Positions 16,933-26,085 of a DNA stretch of 64,000 nt are shown piece after piece (the first letter of the stretch is position 1; each line of letters opens with the position of its first letter). This DNA comes from Bradyrhizobium sp. CCH5-F6 (GTDB lineage Bacteria; Pseudomonadota; Alphaproteobacteria; Rhizobiales; Xanthobacteraceae). The notes beneath the pieces are model-generated. The model ran no database searches. It saw only the letters and a program-made list of their open reading frames with translations, and was not told the origin of the DNA. The stretch lies in assembly GCF_001556045.1 (NCBI RefSeq), contig NZ_LSIC01000073.1, positions 62,001 to 126,000 of the forward strand, in the 5' to 3' direction. Made by a program: the position numbers and the translations under genes.

Positions 16933-17162
16933 GGCGTGTCAAAACCTCGGGTCGAATCGGTGCGTCGATATCATAGGCCAATCGGATGGGTCGCGATGTA
17001 GCCACTGGCGGCAGGTCACGCAAGCGGCGGCGAGCGCGATGACGGTGCCCGCGCCTCCGAGCCACTGCTCTTTTCGAGAAACAGATTTTCAGCGCCCCAT
17101 GGACATCGTGCCGGTCCGCCCTATTGTTGCGGGCTTCCCCCTCCCGCCCTGAATCAGGTGTC

Positions 17163-18434
17163 ATGACCGAACAGACGTCAGCCGCGCCCGCCGACGACCG
17201 ACAGCAACGGCAACGCGGCTTCTCGCGCTATCAGGCGCTCCTCATCGCGCTGCTCGCGTTCACGCAGTTCACGATCATCCTCGACTTCATCATCATGTCG
17301 CCGCTCGGCGCCATCCTGATGCCCTCGCTCGGCATCACGGCCGGGCAGTTCGGCGTCGCGGTGTCGGCCTATGCATTCAGCGCGGGACTCTCAGGCATCC
17401 TCGCTGCCGGCTTCGCCGATCGGTTCGACCGCAAGCGCCTCCTGCTGTTCTTCTATGTCGGCTTCACGCTCGGCACTGCGCTCTGTGCGGCCGCGCCAAA
17501 CTACCATGTGCTGCTGCTCGGCCGGATCGTGACCGGATTGTTCGGCGGCGTGATCGGCGCGGTGGTGCTCGCCATCGTCACCGACCTGTTTCCGCTGCAG
17601 CTGCGCGGCCGCGTCATGGGCTTCCTCCAGACGGCGTTCGCCGCGAGCCAGGTGCTCGGCATTCCCGCCGGACTGTTTCTCGCCAATCACTGGAACTGGC
17701 ATGTCTGCTTCGCGGCGATCGTCGTGGTGTCGATCGCGGCGATCGCGATCATAGCCCTCGTGATGGAGCCGGTCGATGCGCATCTGAAAGTGAGGCAGGA
17801 CAAGAACGCGTTCCGTCATCTGATCGCGACGCTCGGAGAGCCGCGCTACACGCTCGCCTTCGCCGTCACGACGCTGCTGGCGACCGGCGGCTACATGCTG
17901 ATGCCGTTCTCCAGTGCCTTCACCGTGCACAATCTCGGCATCGACATCGCGCATCTGCCGACGATCTATCTCGTCTCCGGCCTGTTCAGCATCGTCACGG
18001 GACCGCTGGTCGGCAGGGCGAGCGACACGTTCGGCAAATATCCGACCTTCGTGTTCGGCTGCGCGATGACCGTGGTCATGGTGCTGATCTACACCCATCT
18101 CGGCCATGTCTCGCTCGCGACCGCGATCATCGTCAACGTCCTGATGTTCGTCGGCATCTTCTCGCGGATGATCCCCTCGCAGGCGCTGATGTCGGCGATC
18201 CCCGATGCGGGCCAGCGCGGCTCGTTCAGCGCGGTCAGCGCCTCGCTCCAGCAGCTCTCCGGCGGGCTCGGCTCGGTGCTCGCCGGCGCGATTATCGCGC
18301 AAGCGCCCGACGGCACGCTGATCCATTTCGACCGGATCGGCTACGTCGTCGTCGCGACGACGATCATCACGCTGGTGATGATGTATTTCGTGCAGAAGTC
18401 GGTCGCGGAGCGGGCGGGGAAGCGGGTGGTGTGA
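17163..18434 (+). CDS. MFS transporter, AraJ/DHA1-like
   Basis: A 423-residue major facilitator with 12 predicted membrane helices. Motif A appears as GFADRFDRKR in the loop between helices 2 and 3; GRIVTGLFGG is the helix 4 motif. The start at 17163 (MTEQTSAAPADD) follows a weak ribosome-binding site; the ATG at 17124 lies in non-conserved sequence. No neighbour reveals the substrate. Drug, sugar or amino-acid efflux are all possible, so only the family is claimed. Confidence 0.85.
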   Translation: MTEQTSAAPADDRQQRQRGFSRYQALLIALLAFTQFTIILDFIIMSPLGAILMPSLGITAGQFGVAVSAYAFSAGLSGILAAGFADRFDRKRLLLFFYVGFTLGTALCAAAPNYHVLLLGRIVTGLFGGVIGAVVLAIVTDLFPLQLRGRVMGFLQTAFAASQVLGIPAGLFLANHWNWHVCFAAIVVVSIAAIAIIALVMEPVDAHLKVRQDKNAFRHLIATLGEPRYTLAFAVTTLLATGGYMLMPFSSAFTVHNLGIDIAHLPTIYLVSGLFSIVTGPLVGRASDTFGKYPTFVFGCAMTVVMVLIYTHLGHVSLATAIIVNVLMFVGIFSRMIPSQALMSAIPDAGQRGSFSAVSASLQQLSGGLGSVLAGAIIAQAPDGTLIHFDRIGYVVVATTIITLVMMYFVQKSVAERAGKRVV

Positions 18435-18507
18435 TGATGGGGGCGCAGAGGCCGATGGTCCGCCTCGATGGGTGAAACCGCTCGAAGCATCTTCGATCAC
18501 GACGAAA

Positions 18508-18801
18508 TTACGAGCGGCGTTGCCAAACCAACGGATCGCGGCTCGTGTGAAAAACCGCGATGACGTAGACCGCATCATGCAGCTCGCGAAACACGACAAT
18601 GTAGGGGAACCGGCGCAGCATAGCTCGACGCGTGTCCTTATAGGCGAACGGAAACTGCCTGGGGTGCTCAGCAATCCGGATCAGCGCTGCGCGCAAGGCG
18701 TCGCGAAATTGCGGCACGACGTGTGGAGCGTGAATGTCGTACCAACGGATTGCATCGATGAGGTCGGCCCGGGCGGCTTGTGTAAAGAGAAGCCTGGCCA
18801 C
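18508..18801 (-). CDS. RelE/ParE-family toxin
   Basis: A 97-residue toxin-like protein with the RelE/ParE fold. Typical segments are FTQAARADLIDAIRWYD in helix 1-2 and the strand FPYIVVFRELHDAVYVIAVFH near the end. It begins with GTG immediately after the stop codon of the preceding antitoxin gene, so it is coupled to it. ParE-type members poison gyrase and RelE-type members cut mRNA on ribosomes; the sequence does not decide between them, although the missing RelE basic triad favours ParE. The pair lies near tRNA-Leu. Confidence 0.85.
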   Translation of the reverse strand: MARLLFTQAARADLIDAIRWYDIHAPHVVPQFRDALRAALIRIAEHPRQFPFAYKDTRRAMLRRFPYIVVFRELHDAVYVIAVFHTSRDPLVWQRRS

Positions 18802-19011
18802 TTATGGCGACCGACGATCCAGCTCCGCGTCGATATCCTCCCAAGGGACGGCTTCGCGGCGGTCCGCGTCGAAGGTCGCGAGCCGACGGTCGAGTTCGGC
18901 CTCGTGAGCCGGGGTTAACGGCACATCGGCAGGGGAGAGGCTGTCCCAAAGCTCACCGATGAGCTCGAGCCGCTCCTTGGGCGTCAAACGGCTGATATCG
19001 AGTGTCGCCAT
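18802..19011 (-). CDS. Antitoxin of a type II toxin-antitoxin pair (addiction-module component family)
   Basis: A 69-residue acidic protein that begins MATLDISRLTPKERLELIGELWDSL in pattern with the putative addiction-module antitoxin family (TIGR02574), which pairs with RelE/ParE toxins. It precedes its toxin gene with no gap. A ribosome-binding site (AAGGGG) lies upstream. It should neutralise the toxin and repress the operon, although no separate DNA-binding motif is clear. Confidence 0.82.
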   Translation of the reverse strand: MATLDISRLTPKERLELIGELWDSLSPADVPLTPAHEAELDRRLATFDADRREAVPWEDIDAELDRRSP

Positions 19012-19205
19012 GATCCGACCCCTTTGGTCCTTTTGCCAACGAAATCACAATCTTCTCAGTCGCGTCGAGAAAAATATCGTGGCTGTGGCAGGCTCCGGAA
19101 AGAGGCGAAGTCCGACAATTCCGGACCTATCTCGCAATATTGAATCAGACTGGATTGCCTCCGACCCCGCGGATTGCGCGTCGCAGGGAATCGGATTGGA
19201 AAAGA

Positions 19206-19292
<87 letters not shown>

Positions 19293-19441
19293 ATGCCGTT
19301 TGGGGCACGGAGGCGGTTACTACGGTTCGGTGACGCCGTTGTCAATTCATGCGTGAAGCCGGTTCGGGATGCCGATTGCGCATCGCAAACCGGGTCGATA
19401 CAAGCCTGACGACACGCTACTCAGCTGCAGGAACCGACCCC

Positions 19442-20407
19442 ATGGCATCGAATCTGGACACGCTCGTCACGGTTTTCGGCGGATCGGGGTTTTTGGGCCG
19501 GAACGTGGTCCGGGCCCTGTGCAAGCGCGATTACCGGGTCCGGGTCGCGGTGCGGCGGCCGGAACTCGCCGGATACCTCCAGCCCTCCGGCAAGGTCGGG
19601 CAGGTCCACACCGTGCAGGCGAACCTGCGCTATCCGGCCTCGGTCGAGGCGGCGCTGCGTGATTCGCACGTCGCGATCAACCTCGTGGGCGTCCTCACCG
19701 AGGGCGGCGCGCAGACCTTCGACGCCGTCCAGGCCAGGGGCGCCGAGACCGTCGCCAAGGCGGCGGCCGCGGCCGGCGCCAGGCTGGTGCATGTCTCCGC
19801 GATCGGCGCCGATGCGCAGTCGCCCTCGAGCTACGCCAGGGCCAAGGCGGCCGGCGAAGCCGCGGTGCTGGCCGCCGTGCCGTCGGCGACGATCTTCCGC
19901 CCCTCCGTGATATTCGGGCCCGAGGACCAGTTCACCAACCGCTTCGCGGCGCTGGCCCGGATCTCGCCGGTGCTGCCGTTGATCGGCGGCGACACGAAGA
20001 TGCAGCCGGTCTATGTCGGCGACGTCGCCACCGCGATCGCCGAGGCCGTCGACGGCAAGACCAAGGCGGGCGCCACCTACGAGCTCGGCGGGCCGGAAGT
20101 GCTGACCATGCGCGAGATCATCGAGACCATCCTCGACATCACCGACCGCGAGCGGATGCTGATTCCGCTGCCGTTCGGCCTCGCCCGCTTCCAGGCCAAC
20201 TTCCTGCAATTCGCGCCGGGCGCGCTGAAGCTGACGCCGGACCAGGTCACGCTGCTCGTGCGCGACAACGTCGTGTCGGATGCGGCGAAGGCAGCCGGCC
20301 TGACGCTGGAAGGGCTCGGCATCACGCCGGATTCGCTGGAGGCGATCGCCCCGCAATATCTGTGGCGCTTCCGCGCAGCCGGCCAGTTCCAGCGCAAGAG
20401 CGCGTGA
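19442..20407 (+). CDS. NDUFA9-like NAD(P)-binding protein (complex I associated SDR family)
   Basis: A 321-residue atypical short-chain dehydrogenase of the NDUFA9 type. The nucleotide-binding motif is VFGGSGFLGRNVVRAL (about 10-25). Such proteins are linked to respiratory complex I assembly or to quinone biosynthesis; the classical YxxxK is present as SYARAKAAGE. The ATG at 19442 (MASNLDTLV) is chosen over 19349, because the upstream part lies close to the tRNA and is not family-like. It is convergent with uppP. Confidence 0.87.
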   Translation: MASNLDTLVTVFGGSGFLGRNVVRALCKRDYRVRVAVRRPELAGYLQPSGKVGQVHTVQANLRYPASVEAALRDSHVAINLVGVLTEGGAQTFDAVQARGAETVAKAAAAAGARLVHVSAIGADAQSPSSYARAKAAGEAAVLAAVPSATIFRPSVIFGPEDQFTNRFAALARISPVLPLIGGDTKMQPVYVGDVATAIAEAVDGKTKAGATYELGGPEVLTMREIIETILDITDRERMLIPLPFGLARFQANFLQFAPGALKLTPDQVTLLVRDNVVSDAAKAAGLTLEGLGITPDSLEAIAPQYLWRFRAAGQFQRKSA

Positions 20408-20511
20408 GGCCGGTTAACGTCTCCCGTTTGCGGGCAGCGTAGGCCGCCTCTGGCGGCCGTCCTCGAGAACCCCTCCCCAGCCCTGGGAGCCGCACCAACC
20501 GGGTTGCTGCT

Positions 20512-21318
20512 CTACCGTCCCAGCGCCAGCGCGATCAGGCCGAGCGTTCCGACGATGACGCGCCACCAGGCGAACACCACGAAGCCGTGACGGGTGAGGT
20601 AAGTCAAAAACGTCTTCACCACGATGATGGCGGTGATGAACGACACCACGAAGCCGATCGCGACGATGTTGATGTGGTCCATCGTCATCTCGGCACGGCT
20701 CTTGTAGAAGTCGTAGGCGAACGCGCCGATCATGGTGGGGATCGCAAGGAAGAACGAGAACTCCGCCGCGGCGCGCTTGTCGGCTCCCAGCAGCATCGCC
20801 GCGACGATGCTGGCGCCGGAGCGCGACACGCCGGGGATCATCGCCACGCACTGCGCGATGCCGATATAGAGATACATCAGCAGCGGAAATCTGGTGGCGT
20901 CATGCTCGCGCGGCTTGAGATCGAGCTTGTCGACCCAGAGCAGGATGGCGCCGCCGACGATCAGCGTGAAGCAGATGACCCATGGATTGAACAGCAGGCT
21001 CTTGATGTACTTGCCGGCGACGAGGCCGACGATGACGGCCGGCAGGAACGCCACCAGCACGCCGATCACGAAGCGCCGTGCATCAGCGTCGCCCGTGAAC
21101 AGGCCGATCACGACGTCCCACAGCTTCCTGAAATACAGCCCGACGATCGCGAGGATCGCGCCCAACTGGATCAGGACCGTAAACGAATCCCAGAACGCGC
21201 CTTCGCCGAGATGGAAGAAGCGCTCCGCAAGCAAGAGGTGGCCGGTCGAGGATACGGGAAGGAACTCGGTCACACCCTCGATGATGCCGAGGATCACTGC
21301 CCGTATTGCGTCTGACAT
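20512..21318 (-). CDS. uppP: Undecaprenyl-diphosphatase
   Basis: UppP (BacA) dephosphorylates undecaprenyl pyrophosphate so that the lipid carrier can return to peptidoglycan and polysaccharide synthesis. The 268-residue protein has about eight membrane helices, the catalytic motif EGVTEFLPVSSTGHL (14-28) and the second motif PGVSRSG near residue 160. Overexpression gives bacitracin resistance in other bacteria. It is divergent from the GST gene and has its own promoter region. Confidence 0.96.
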   Translation of the reverse strand: MSDAIRAVILGIIEGVTEFLPVSSTGHLLLAERFFHLGEGAFWDSFTVLIQLGAILAIVGLYFRKLWDVVIGLFTGDADARRFVIGVLVAFLPAVIVGLVAGKYIKSLLFNPWVICFTLIVGGAILLWVDKLDLKPREHDATRFPLLMYLYIGIAQCVAMIPGVSRSGASIVAAMLLGADKRAAAEFSFFLAIPTMIGAFAYDFYKSRAEMTMDHINIVAIGFVVSFITAIIVVKTFLTYLTRHGFVVFAWWRVIVGTLGLIALALGR

Positions 21319-21488
21319 ATTTACGATCCATTTCGGCTGGAAAAGCGGGGCCCTTCTCGCCTATTCGTTCCCATGCCGCAATCGCAAAAATGCGACATCA
21401 CGACCTTGCTTCGCGGTTTTGTCGGACTAGTGTGGCGCCGCACAAACATTGATGGATTCTTAAGCACCATCAAATAGTCAAAGGCTTC

Positions 21489-22181
21489 ATGTTTACGCTG
21501 TTTCATCATCCGTTCTGTCCGCATTCGCGCTTCATCCGCCTGATCGCGGGCGAATACGGGCTCGACCTGAAGCTGGTCGAAGAGCGCAGCTGGGAGCGGC
21601 GCGAGGCGTTTCTGCTGCTCAACGCCGCCGGCACGACGCCGGTGCTGGTGGACGAGGAACAGCCGCCCGTACCGGGCGCGGCGATCATCGCCGAATATGT
21701 CGACGAGGCCTATGGTGCCGCGATGGGCCCCAAGCGGTTGATGCCGGAGACGCTCGCCGAGCGCGTCGAGGTGCGCCGGCTGATGGCCTGGTTCAACGAG
21801 AAATTCTTCGAGGAGGTTTCGCACCCGCTCGTCACCGAGCGCATCTACAAGCGCTTCATGAGCGAGGAGAACGGCGGCGGCCCGCCCTCGGCCGACGTGA
21901 TGCGCGCGGCAAAGGCGAATGTACGCTATCATCTGGCCTATATCGGCTGGCTGGCGCAGACGCGCAACTTCCTCGCCGGCGACCGGCTCACCTACGCGGA
22001 TCTCGCCGCCGCGGCGCATCTCTCGGCGATCGACTATCTGGGCGACGTGCCATGGAGCGAGGACGACGCGGCAAAGACGTGGTACGCGCGGGTGAAATCA
22101 CGCCCGTCGTTCCGTCCGCTGCTGAGCGAATGGCTGGCCGGCGTGCCGGCGTCGCGGACCTACGTGGACCTGGATTTCTGA
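21489..22181 (+). CDS. Glutathione S-transferase family protein
   Basis: A 230-residue cytosolic GST. The N-terminal thioredoxin-like domain starts [17 protein letters not shown] and contains the glutathione-site segment GTTPVLVDE; the all-helical C-terminal domain follows from about residue 85, with the N-capping box [11 protein letters not shown]. It probably conjugates or reduces electrophiles. Its end overlaps the probable start of queG in another frame. Confidence 0.88.
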   Translation: MFTLFHHPFCPHSRFIRLIAGEYGLDLKLVEERSWERREAFLLLNAAGTTPVLVDEEQPPVPGAAIIAEYVDEAYGAAMGPKRLMPETLAERVEVRRLMAWFNEKFFEEVSHPLVTERIYKRFMSEENGGGPPSADVMRAAKANVRYHLAYIGWLAQTRNFLAGDRLTYADLAAAAHLSAIDYLGDVPWSEDDAAKTWYARVKSRPSFRPLLSEWLAGVPASRTYVDLDF

Positions 22182-23305
22182 GTGCCGATCCGGCTGAACT
22201 GAAGTCGGCGCTCACACGCGAGGCGCGCGCGCTCGGGTTCGACTGCATCGGCGTCACGGCACCCGGCACGATCGAGCGCGCCGGACAATACTTCCTCGAA
22301 TTCATCGCCTCGGGCGGCCATGGCGACATGGACTGGCTCGCCGCGCAGCCGGAGCGCCGCGTCGATCCGCGCGGACTCTGGCAGGACGTGCGCAGCGTGA
22401 TCATGCTCGGCGTCAATTACGGCCCCGACTCCGATCCGCTGGCGATTCTCAAGCAGCCCACGCGCGCGGCGATCTCGGTCTACGCGCAGGGCGACGACTA
22501 TCACGACATCATCAAGAAACGGCTGAAGGCGCTGGCACGCTGGCTGGTGGCAACCGCGCCGTCGGACGTGAAGGTGTTCGTCGACACCGCAGCGGTGATG
22601 GAGAAGCCGCTGGCGCAAGCGGCGCATCTCGGCTGGCAGGGCAAGCACACCAACCTCGTCTCGCGCGAGTTCGGTTCATGGCTGTTCCTCGGCGCGATCT
22701 ACACCACGCTCGACCTGCCGCGCGACGACGCCGAGATCGACCATTGCGGTTCGTGCCGGGCCTGTCTCGACATCTGCCCGACGGCGGCATTTCCCGCGCC
22801 CTACAAGCTCGATGCGCGGCGCTGCATTTCGTATCTCACCATCGAGAACAAGGGGCCGATCCCGCACGAATTTCGCAAGGCGATCGGCAACCGCATCTAT
22901 GGCTGCGACGATTGCCTCGCCGCCTGCCCCTGGAACAAGTTCGCGCAGGAAGGGCGCGAGGCCAGGCTCGCCGCGCGCGACGAATTGCGCGCACCTCGTC
23001 TTGCCGAGCTCGCACGGCTCGACGATGCGGCGTTCCGCGCGCTGTTCACGAAGTCGCCGGTGAAGCGCATCGGCCGCGACCGCTTCTTGCGGAACGTGCT
23101 GATTGCGATCGGCAACTCGGGCGAGGTCGCGCTGGCGGAAGAGACGCGGCGATTGCTGGGGGACGCGAGCCCGCTGGTGCGTGGCGCTGCGGTGTGGGCA
23201 TTGGAGCAGTTGGTTTCGCGAGATGAGTTTGCGACGATCAAGAGCGCTGCGATAGCCGACGAGCACGACGAGAGCGTGCGAGCGGAGTGGCACGCCGCAT
23301 CCTAA
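22130..23305 (+). CDS. queG: Epoxyqueuosine reductase
   Basis: QueG carries out the last step of queuosine tRNA modification, reducing epoxyqueuosine with a cobalamin and two [4Fe-4S] clusters. The cluster motifs are [16 protein letters not shown] and [10 protein letters not shown]; a HEAT-like repeat region ([12 protein letters not shown]) ends the protein. No ATG lies downstream of the GST stop until well inside the conserved domain, so the start is uncertain. The ATG at 22130 overlaps the end of the GST gene by 52 bases and gives 391 residues. The family domain begins at about [10 protein letters not shown]. Confidence 0.9.
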   Translation: MAGRRAGVADLRGPGFLSADPAELKSALTREARALGFDCIGVTAPGTIERAGQYFLEFIASGGHGDMDWLAAQPERRVDPRGLWQDVRSVIMLGVNYGPDSDPLAILKQPTRAAISVYAQGDDYHDIIKKRLKALARWLVATAPSDVKVFVDTAAVMEKPLAQAAHLGWQGKHTNLVSREFGSWLFLGAIYTTLDLPRDDAEIDHCGSCRACLDICPTAAFPAPYKLDARRCISYLTIENKGPIPHEFRKAIGNRIYGCDDCLAACPWNKFAQEGREARLAARDELRAPRLAELARLDDAAFRALFTKSPVKRIGRDRFLRNVLIAIGNSGEVALAEETRRLLGDASPLVRGAAVWALEQLVSRDEFATIKSAAIADEHDESVRAEWHAAS

Positions 23306-23313
23306 CTCTCCAC

Positions 23314-23417
23314 TGTCATGCCCCGCGAAGGCGGGGCATCAAGTACGCCGCGGCCCATCGATTCGATCACGACCGCCTCGGAATACTGGATCGCCCGGTC
23401 AAGCCGGGCGATGACAC
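23314..23417. repeat. Intergenic palindromic repeat, family A copy 1
   Basis: CCCCGCGAAGGCGGGGC forms a hairpin at the left end, and GCCCGGTCAAGCCGGGC forms another at the right. The central part (AGTACGCCGCGGC ... GGAATACTGGATC) recurs in the copy at 24903-25026. The two copies lie in the same orientation around the thioesterase and SnoaL-like genes. Short mosaic repeats of this kind are frequent in Bradyrhizobium intergenic DNA. Confidence 0.8.
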
Positions 23418-23488
23418 CTGTTGTGTAGCGACGACGAACGCTCTCGCCGCCCTTGATTTCCCTGCGCGTTTCTTCAATCTCGCGCGTC

Positions 23489-24286
23489 ATGACAAACATG
23501 CCTTTCTTCACCCGCGACGGCGAGACATTCCACCCGACGGAAGTCGCCAATGGCCCGTGGGATCCGAAGTCGCTGCACGGGCGCGTCATCATCGGCCTGC
23601 TCGGCTTCGCCATCGAGGAACGACATTCCGGGCCCGAATTCGTGCCGGCGCGGCTCACCGTCGACATGTTTCGGCTGCCCACCATCGACAAGCCGATCCA
23701 GGTGACGACGCGCCTCGTGCGCGACGGGATGCGCATCCGCGTGGTGGAAGCAGAGTTCGTCTCCGGCGGCGTCAGCATGGCGCGCGCCTCGTGCCAGCTG
23801 CTGCGGCGGACGCAAAACCCTGAAGGCAATGTGTGGTCGCCGCCGAACTGGGACGCGCCGAAGCCGGCCGAGATTCCCAAGCCGACCGATCCCAGGCTCG
23901 GCATGAACGGCAAATGGGCGACGCGGCCCATCGTCGGCCACATGGGTTCGCTCGGACCGCGACGGCTGTGGATGAGCGAGGTGCGCGAGCTCGTCGCCGG
24001 CGTGCCGATGACGCCGTTCGTCCATGTCGCAACCGGCGCCGATTTCGCCAGCCCGTTCGCCAACGCCGGCGACAAGGGGCTCGGCTACATCAACAGCGAC
24101 GTCACGATCTATCTGCACCGCCTGCCGATCACGGAGTGGATCGGCTTCGAAGTCGTGAACCACCACGCCACGGACGGCGTCGCGATCGGCGAATGCTGGC
24201 TCTATGACGAACAGGGGCCGATCGGCACCGCCACGGTCGCAGCGCTGGCGCAGCGCAAGCCGATGGTGAATCCATCGAAGCGATAG
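23489..24286 (+). CDS. Acyl-CoA thioesterase-like double hotdog protein
   Basis: A 265-residue protein with two hotdog-like halves, related to TesB-type thioesterase-like proteins. Segments typical of the family are RLTVDMFRLP and IYLHRLPITEWIGFE...GVAIGECWLYDEQG in the second half. It probably cleaves acyl-CoA esters or binds acyl groups. The start at 23489 (MTNMPFF) is preferred to 23453, whose first residues lie outside the conserved part. Repeats flank it on both sides. The substrate is unknown. Confidence 0.72.
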   Translation: MTNMPFFTRDGETFHPTEVANGPWDPKSLHGRVIIGLLGFAIEERHSGPEFVPARLTVDMFRLPTIDKPIQVTTRLVRDGMRIRVVEAEFVSGGVSMARASCQLLRRTQNPEGNVWSPPNWDAPKPAEIPKPTDPRLGMNGKWATRPIVGHMGSLGPRRLWMSEVRELVAGVPMTPFVHVATGADFASPFANAGDKGLGYINSDVTIYLHRLPITEWIGFEVVNHHATDGVAIGECWLYDEQGPIGTATVAALAQRKPMVNPSKR

Positions 24287-24291
24287 CTCAC

Positions 24292-24399
24292 CGCCGTCAT
24301 TCCGGGGCACGCGTAGCGTGAGCCCGGAATCCATCGAGCAGCAAGAATGGTGTCGAAATGGATTCCGGGTTCGTGCTTCGCACGCCCCGGAATGACCGC
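24292..24399. repeat. Large inverted intergenic repeat between convergent genes
   Basis: GTCATTCCGGGGC at the left is matched by GCCCCGGAATGAC at the right, and GCCCGGAATCCAT by ATGGATTCCGGG inside. The whole forms one long cruciform-capable element between convergent genes, and could act as a bidirectional terminator. It is of a different family from the repeats on either side. Confidence 0.8.
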
Positions 24400-24414
24400 A
24401 TGGAGAGAGCCGGC

Positions 24415-24882
24415 TCAGCGCAAATGCCGCTGCATCTCCGGCCGCGCCTTCAGCTCAGCGCCCTGCCTGCCAGCGATCTTCGCAATTCTTTCAGGCGCGA
24501 ACTTCAGATCGACGAACGCCGGCGCGGTGTTGGCGACCTCGTGATAGCTCGCGATCTTGCCGACGCGCAGCGTCATGATCGCGACGCCCTCGAACATCGC
24601 GCGCGCGCCGTTTGCTTCCGGCAAAGTCGATTTGTAGCTGAAGGTGTAGCGCGCATAGAGCGTGGTGCCGTCGGTGACGGGATCGTGCATGTCCCAGCGG
24701 AAATCCGTCGCCGTGCGATAGAACCAGTCGTCGATCAACGCCGCGATCTTCTCGCGACCGGCGAAGGCGCCGTAGAAGACGTCGTGATAGACGCCGTCCT
24801 CGGTGAACAGTTCGGCGAACGCCTTGCCGTTGCGCTGCTCGACCGCGTCGCAGAAGGCGCGCAGCATGGCGGTGGTGGTCAT
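24415..24882 (-). CDS. SnoaL-like/NTF2-fold protein
   Basis: A 155-residue protein of the NTF2-like SnoaL superfamily, which includes small cyclases, isomerases and ligand-binding proteins. Typical segments are LRAFCDAVEQRNGKAFAELF, the strand YHDVFYGAFAGREKIAAL and the final AIMTLRVGKIASYHE. The ATG at 24882 has a good ribosome-binding site (GGGAGG); upstream ATGs lie in repeat DNA. No specific reaction can be assigned. Confidence 0.78.
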   Translation of the reverse strand: MTTTAMLRAFCDAVEQRNGKAFAELFTEDGVYHDVFYGAFAGREKIAALIDDWFYRTATDFRWDMHDPVTDGTTLYARYTFSYKSTLPEANGARAMFEGVAIMTLRVGKIASYHEVANTAPAFVDLKFAPERIAKIAGRQGAELKARPEMQRHLR

Positions 24883-24902
24883 TGTTGCCTCCCTTCCCAT
24901 TG

Positions 24903-25026
24903 CTGTCGTGCCCCGCGAAGGCGGGGCATCCAGTACGCCGCGGCTCCTCGGTTCAACCGCGACGGCCTCTGGAATACTGGATCGTCCGCCCCAGTGCGCA
25001 AGGGCGCACAAGGCGGACGATGACAT
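24903..25026. repeat. Intergenic palindromic repeat, family A copy 2
   Basis: This copy matches the element at 23314-23417 through GTGCCCCGCGAAGGCGGGGC and the GGAATACTGGATCG core. It differs at the right end, where GTCCGCC ... GGCGGAC replaces the GCCCGG hairpin around an inserted GTGCGCAAGGGCGCAC hairpin. Confidence 0.8.
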
Positions 25027-25045
25027 CGAATGCCGGGCAACAGTT

Positions 25046-25834
25046 TCACCCGATCTCGGCGACCGCGGCAAGAAGGCGCGCGATGTCCTGCGGGCGGGAG
25101 AGGCGGTGATCGCCGTCCTGGATCAGGGTCAGCACGACGTCGTCGGCCGGCAGGCGGTGGGTCAGCGCAAACGCGTGCTGCCACGGCACATCAGGGTCTT
25201 TCGCGCCTTGCAGGATGCGGACCGGGCAGCCGAGATCGATCGCGCTGCCGAGCACGAGATGGTTGCGGCCCTCCTCGATCAGGTTCCGCGTGATCGGATA
25301 GGGCGAGCCGTCGCCGTACTCCGACGGCCGCAGCCAGACGCCTTTGGTCTCGATCTCTTTCTTCACTGCGGGCGGAAAATTCTTCCACATCAGCTCCTCG
25401 GTGAAGTCGGGCGCCGGCGCGATCAGGACGACGCCGGCCAGCGAGGCCTTGCCGGGACGCTTCTTGATCTCGCGCGCGAGCAGGAGCGCCATCCAGCCGC
25501 CCATGGAGGAGCCGATCAGGATCTGCGGGCCGTCGCAATATCGCTCGAACACCGCGACGCTCTCCTCCAGCCAGCGCCCGATGGTTCCGTCGGCGAAGTC
25601 GCCGCCGGATTCGCCGTGGCCGGAATAGTCGAACCGGACCATTGCGCGGCCGTGATCACGTGCGAAGGCGTCCAGCGCCAGGGCCTTGCTGCCCTGCATG
25701 TCCGACTTGAATCCGCCCAGCCAGACCAGTCCGGGCCCCTGTCCACGCCGACTGCGTACCGCGATCCGGCGGGCGGACAGCCCCTCGCCCACATCGATGA
25801 AGTCGAGCATGGCATCGGGATTTGCATCGGTCAT
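25046..25834 (-). CDS. Alpha/beta hydrolase
   Basis: A 262-residue serine hydrolase of the alpha/beta fold. The nucleophile elbow is GSSMGG, with the oxyanion region WLGGFKSD nearer the N terminus. GAKDPDVP carries the acidic residue and QDGDHRLSR the catalytic His. It resembles the palmitoyl-thioesterase ABHD10-like subgroup, but the substrate is not known. The start at 25834 (MTDANPDAML) avoids an upstream extension of poor quality. It is divergent from infC. Confidence 0.82.
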   Translation of the reverse strand: MTDANPDAMLDFIDVGEGLSARRIAVRSRRGQGPGLVWLGGFKSDMQGSKALALDAFARDHGRAMVRFDYSGHGESGGDFADGTIGRWLEESVAVFERYCDGPQILIGSSMGGWMALLLAREIKKRPGKASLAGVVLIAPAPDFTEELMWKNFPPAVKKEIETKGVWLRPSEYGDGSPYPITRNLIEEGRNHLVLGSAIDLGCPVRILQGAKDPDVPWQHAFALTHRLPADDVVLTLIQDGDHRLSRPQDIARLLAAVAEIG

Positions 25835-26070
25835 GGAACGTTTACTCTGGCTGTGCGGTTTGAGCTGTCCCGGCGCGGTCGCAGGATGCAACCTGATGCC
25901 GACATTGGCCCTTTGGGACGCTTGCGGAACAGAAGCAAGGTGTCTATGTCGTCAGCGTGCCCAGGCGTGACCAAAATGCCTCGCATTTAACGGTTTTTCA
26001 CGTTTGCACGAGCGACTTGCTTGCCGGCTAACGCTTCTTCCTTCAGAATACCCGCTTCCTTCACAACATT

Positions 26071-26085
26071 GGAGAACCACCCATT
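26071..26085 (+). promoter_or_regulatory. infC ribosome-binding site and ATT start codon
   Basis: GGAGAA (26071-26076) lies 6 bases before an ATT at 26083 that opens the IF-3 frame. The next in-frame ATG is at 26224, after the conserved N-terminal domain begins. An AUU start is the known autoregulatory feature of infC in E. coli: IF-3 rejects non-canonical starts and so limits its own synthesis. Confidence 0.85.
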
